Source: Acidobacteriota bacterium | GTDB lineage: Bacteria > Acidobacteriota > Thermoanaerobaculia > Multivoradales > Multivoraceae | Assembly (NCBI GenBank): GCA_026707545.1 | Contig: JAPOWR010000001.1 | Location: 2,819,778-2,883,777 of the forward strand | Direction: 5' to 3' | DNA length: 64,000 bases | Shown: piece by piece, positions 62,323 through 64,000 of the stretch | Layout of the letters: every line of letters starts with the position of its first letter | Numbering within the stretch: the first letter of the stretch is position 1 | Notes under the pieces: generated by a model | Databases searched by the model: none | What the model saw: only the letters and a program-made list of their open reading frames with translations | What the model was told of the DNA's origin: nothing | Program-made: the position numbers and the translations under genes

Positions 62323-62349
62323 ACCCTCGGCCGTACCTGACTCGTGGCG

Positions 62350-63513
62350 TTACAGCTTGGCTAGGCGGGCCATCGCCGCCTCCAGCGGCACGGCGGTCGT
62401 CGTCTCCGATAGAGGGAACTCCTCGTCTCCCGAGTACACGACCATGCGTCTTGCCGCGTTCAAGTCGCTGGCGGCGAGTTCGAAGCCTCTTCTCGTGCGC
62501 GGCGCGGAGGACCTCTTGACCTCGATCGCCCACAGTCGTTGATCCGGTAGCTGCAACAGAAGATCGATCTCGGCGCCGGCCTGGGTGCGGTAGAACCAGG
62601 GGATCGTGCCGAACGGCGCGGCAGCGATCAGATTCTCGATCGCGAAGCCCTCCCAGCTCGGCCCCACGATGGGGTGTGACAGCACATCGTCGAAGGTGGT
62701 GAGTCCGAGAAGGGTGTGCAGCAGGCCGCTGTCGCGGAGGTACACCTTCGGACTCTTGACGAGCCGCTTGCCGACATTCGCGAAGTACGGCTGAAGCCTG
62801 CGCACGAGCATGAGGTCGACCAGGAGATCGACGTATCGGCCAACCGCGGGCACCGACACGTCCATGCTGCGGGCCAGTTGCGACGCGTTCAGCACGCCGC
62901 CCTGGCGGTGCGCCAGCATGGTCCAGAACCGGTTCAGGGTCTCGGCCGGAATGCGGACGCCGAACTGCGGAATGTCGCGTTCGAGGTAGGTCCGGATGAA
63001 GCTCAGCCTCCAACGCGCCGCCGCCGCATCGCTCTTGGTCAGGAACGGGTCCGGAAAGCCGCCTCGCACCCAGAGCCGATCGCGTTCGGGGGCGGTCTCC
63101 AGGACATCGAGTCCAGGAAGTTCGTCGTAGACGAGGCGCCCCGCCAGCGACTCCGCCGACTGCCGGAGCAGGGTCTGGGAGGCCGAACCGAGAAGCAGGA
63201 ACTGCCCGGTGCGATGGCCGAGTCGGCGACGCTGGTCGATCTGACCCCGCAGCACCTCGAACAGCCCCGGTATGCGTTGGACCTCGTCCAGGATGACGAG
63301 ACGGTCGGCGTGGCGCTCCAGGTACGCGGCCGGCTGGGCGAGCCGGGCGGCATGGGCCTGGTTCTCCAGGTCGAGATAGATACTGTCCGGCACCTGCTCG
63401 GCGATGGCGCGAGCCAGGGTCGTCTTGCCGACCTGACGTGGCCCGAGGAGCGCCACTGCCGGCGCTTCGTTGAGACCACGGACGATTCTCTGCTCGGCAC
63501 GACGCTGAATCAT
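62350..63513 (-). CDS. AAA_14/DUF4143 ATPase
   Basis: A 387-residue protein. Walker A LLGPRQVGKTTLARAIAE near residues 22-32, RLVILDEVQRIPGLFEVLRGQID (Walker B), FLLLGSASQTLLRQSAESLAGR, and a C-terminal DUF4143 region ending in GAEIDLLLQLPDQRLWAIEVKRSSAP, a restriction-endonuclease-like EVK motif. ATG 63513 follows a palindrome. Members are thought to be mobile or defence-linked; the function is not settled. Confidence 0.9.
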   Translation of the reverse strand: MIQRRAEQRIVRGLNEAPAVALLGPRQVGKTTLARAIAEQVPDSIYLDLENQAHAARLAQPAAYLERHADRLVILDEVQRIPGLFEVLRGQIDQRRRLGHRTGQFLLLGSASQTLLRQSAESLAGRLVYDELPGLDVLETAPERDRLWVRGGFPDPFLTKSDAAAARWRLSFIRTYLERDIPQFGVRIPAETLNRFWTMLAHRQGGVLNASQLARSMDVSVPAVGRYVDLLVDLMLVRRLQPYFANVGKRLVKSPKVYLRDSGLLHTLLGLTTFDDVLSHPIVGPSWEGFAIENLIAAAPFGTIPWFYRTQAGAEIDLLLQLPDQRLWAIEVKRSSAPRTRRGFELAASDLNAARRMVVYSGDEEFPLSETTTAVPLEAAMARLAKL

Positions 63514-63522
63514 CCTCGTATA

Positions 63523-63541
63523 TTTAACGTTTACCGTTAAA
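63523..63541. promoter_or_regulatory. Operator-like palindrome upstream of the DUF4143 gene
   Basis: TTTAACG, loop TTTAC, CGTTAAA: seven-base arms, AT-rich against a GC-rich background, 9 bases before the start codon. Suggests autorepression or a promoter-overlapping operator. Confidence 0.55.
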
Positions 63542-63682
63542 AAAGCAAGGTGCATGACGAGCGTGTCCTCGACGAAGTCACCGTAGTAGAGTCCGCTCTT
63601 GCACCCTCAACGAACCTGTGGGAACCGGCACACCCAGGCCCGCGATGCGCGCAGGCGCATCCGACCAACGAAGGAGACCGTC

Positions 63683-64000
63683 ATGCGCTACATCACTACC
63701 TTTCTTGCCACGGCAGCGCTCCTGGCGCTGGCGGCCATGCCCGCGGCGGCCGGATCGATGGACGTCGATCTCAAGGCGTCCGACGGCACGATGCTCAAGG
63801 CGACCTACATGTCGCCCGGCAAGCCTGGCCCGGCGATGCTGCTGATCCACCAGTGCAACATGGACCGGACGTCCTGGAAGGGCATCGCCTCGCAGCTCGT
63901 CGACGCGGGCGTGCACGTGCTCACGATGGACCTGCGCGGCTTCGGCGAGAGTGGCGGCGCCGGTATCCGCGAGGCCGGCGGATTCCCGCCGTTCCTGCAG
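63683..64000 (+). CDS. Alpha/beta hydrolase, N-terminal part (runs off the window edge)
   Basis: Translation from ATG 63683, preceded by AAGGAG at 63671-63676, gives a signal peptide (YITTFLATAALLALAAMPAAAGS) and the start of an alpha/beta hydrolase: PGPAMLLIHQCNMDRTSWKGIASQLVDAGVHVLTMDLRGFGESGG. HQ at the oxyanion position and the DLRGFGESGG strand are typical. The catalytic Ser and the rest lie outside the window. Confidence 0.8.
   Translation, partial: MRYITTFLATAALLALAAMPAAAGSMDVDLKASDGTMLKATYMSPGKPGPAMLLIHQCNMDRTSWKGIASQLVDAGVHVLTMDLRGFGESGGAGIREAGGFPPFLQ

Overview
The window is high-GC bacterial DNA, most likely from an uncultured Acidobacteriota member. The basis for that is a tandem pair of ~905 aa FtsX/MacB-like permeases of the 'acidobacterial duplicated orphan permease' (ADOP) type beside a PadR regulator, an Oar-like TonB receptor with an N-terminal carboxypeptidase-regulatory domain, a winged-helix/TPR regulator, and PSD1/DUF1501 and PQQ proteins. 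No rRNA, tRNA or CRISPR array was seen, so the assignment rests on protein families recognised by eye.

Layout. 1-838: 5' part of an exported protein running off the left edge. About 1.0-22.3 kb: a dense defence island. It holds two separate pairs of an ABC/AAA-type ATPase with a small TOPRIM-like partner (1017-2783 on +, 7280-9204 on -), a DUF499/COG1483 ATPase, a DUF1156/COG1743 DNA methyltransferase, a HEPN/AbiU2-like gene in antisense orientation, a plus-strand block (helical protein, QueC-like PP-loop enzyme, XRE-ImmA/IrrE metalloprotease, PIN nuclease), and a minus-strand operon led by an XRE-SNF2 helicase-DUF3883 protein followed by a retropepsin-like protease and a helical protein. A copy of an interspersed palindromic repeat and a good sigma70-like promoter mark the right end of the island. 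About 22.6-31.7 kb: PQQ alcohol dehydrogenase, a RelE/RHH toxin-antitoxin pair, cytochrome c, DUF924, a PSCyt1-DUF1549-LamG-DUF1553 / DUF1501 pair, a 5'-truncated sulfotransferase and a zinc ribbon. 31.7-39.5 kb: divergent ABC efflux locus (HlyD, ATPase / PadR, two ADOP permeases) around a palindromic operator. 39.5-48.5 kb: Kelch protein, lactate permease, DUF3604, CHAD, tryptophanase-like enzyme, sodium:solute symporter. 48.6-56.3 kb, minus strand: TonB receptor, cysteine dioxygenase, a lipoprotein split by one in-frame TGA, enolase-superfamily enzyme, nucleotidyltransferase. 56.5-62.3 kb, plus strand: regulator, then a tight four-gene catabolic operon (atypical SDR, 2-hydroxyacid dehydrogenase, thioredoxin-ankyrin lipoprotein, cyclase-family lipoprotein). 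The window ends with a DUF4143 ATPase and the start of an alpha/beta hydrolase.

The most interesting items are: (i) the in-frame TGA at 52519-52521 that joins two halves of what reads as one ThuA-like/DsbD-like lipoprotein and would create a U-x-C motif (candidate selenoprotein, or a simple nonsense mutation); (ii) the QueC-like / XRE-protease / PIN block in the defence island; (iii) the composite DUF1156-DUF499-helicase system with two ATPase/TOPRIM pairs; (iv) a repeat family with an 18-bp palindromic core, including a 146-bp element with perfect 30-bp inverted ends; (v) the PadR operator whose arms contain both divergent start codons.
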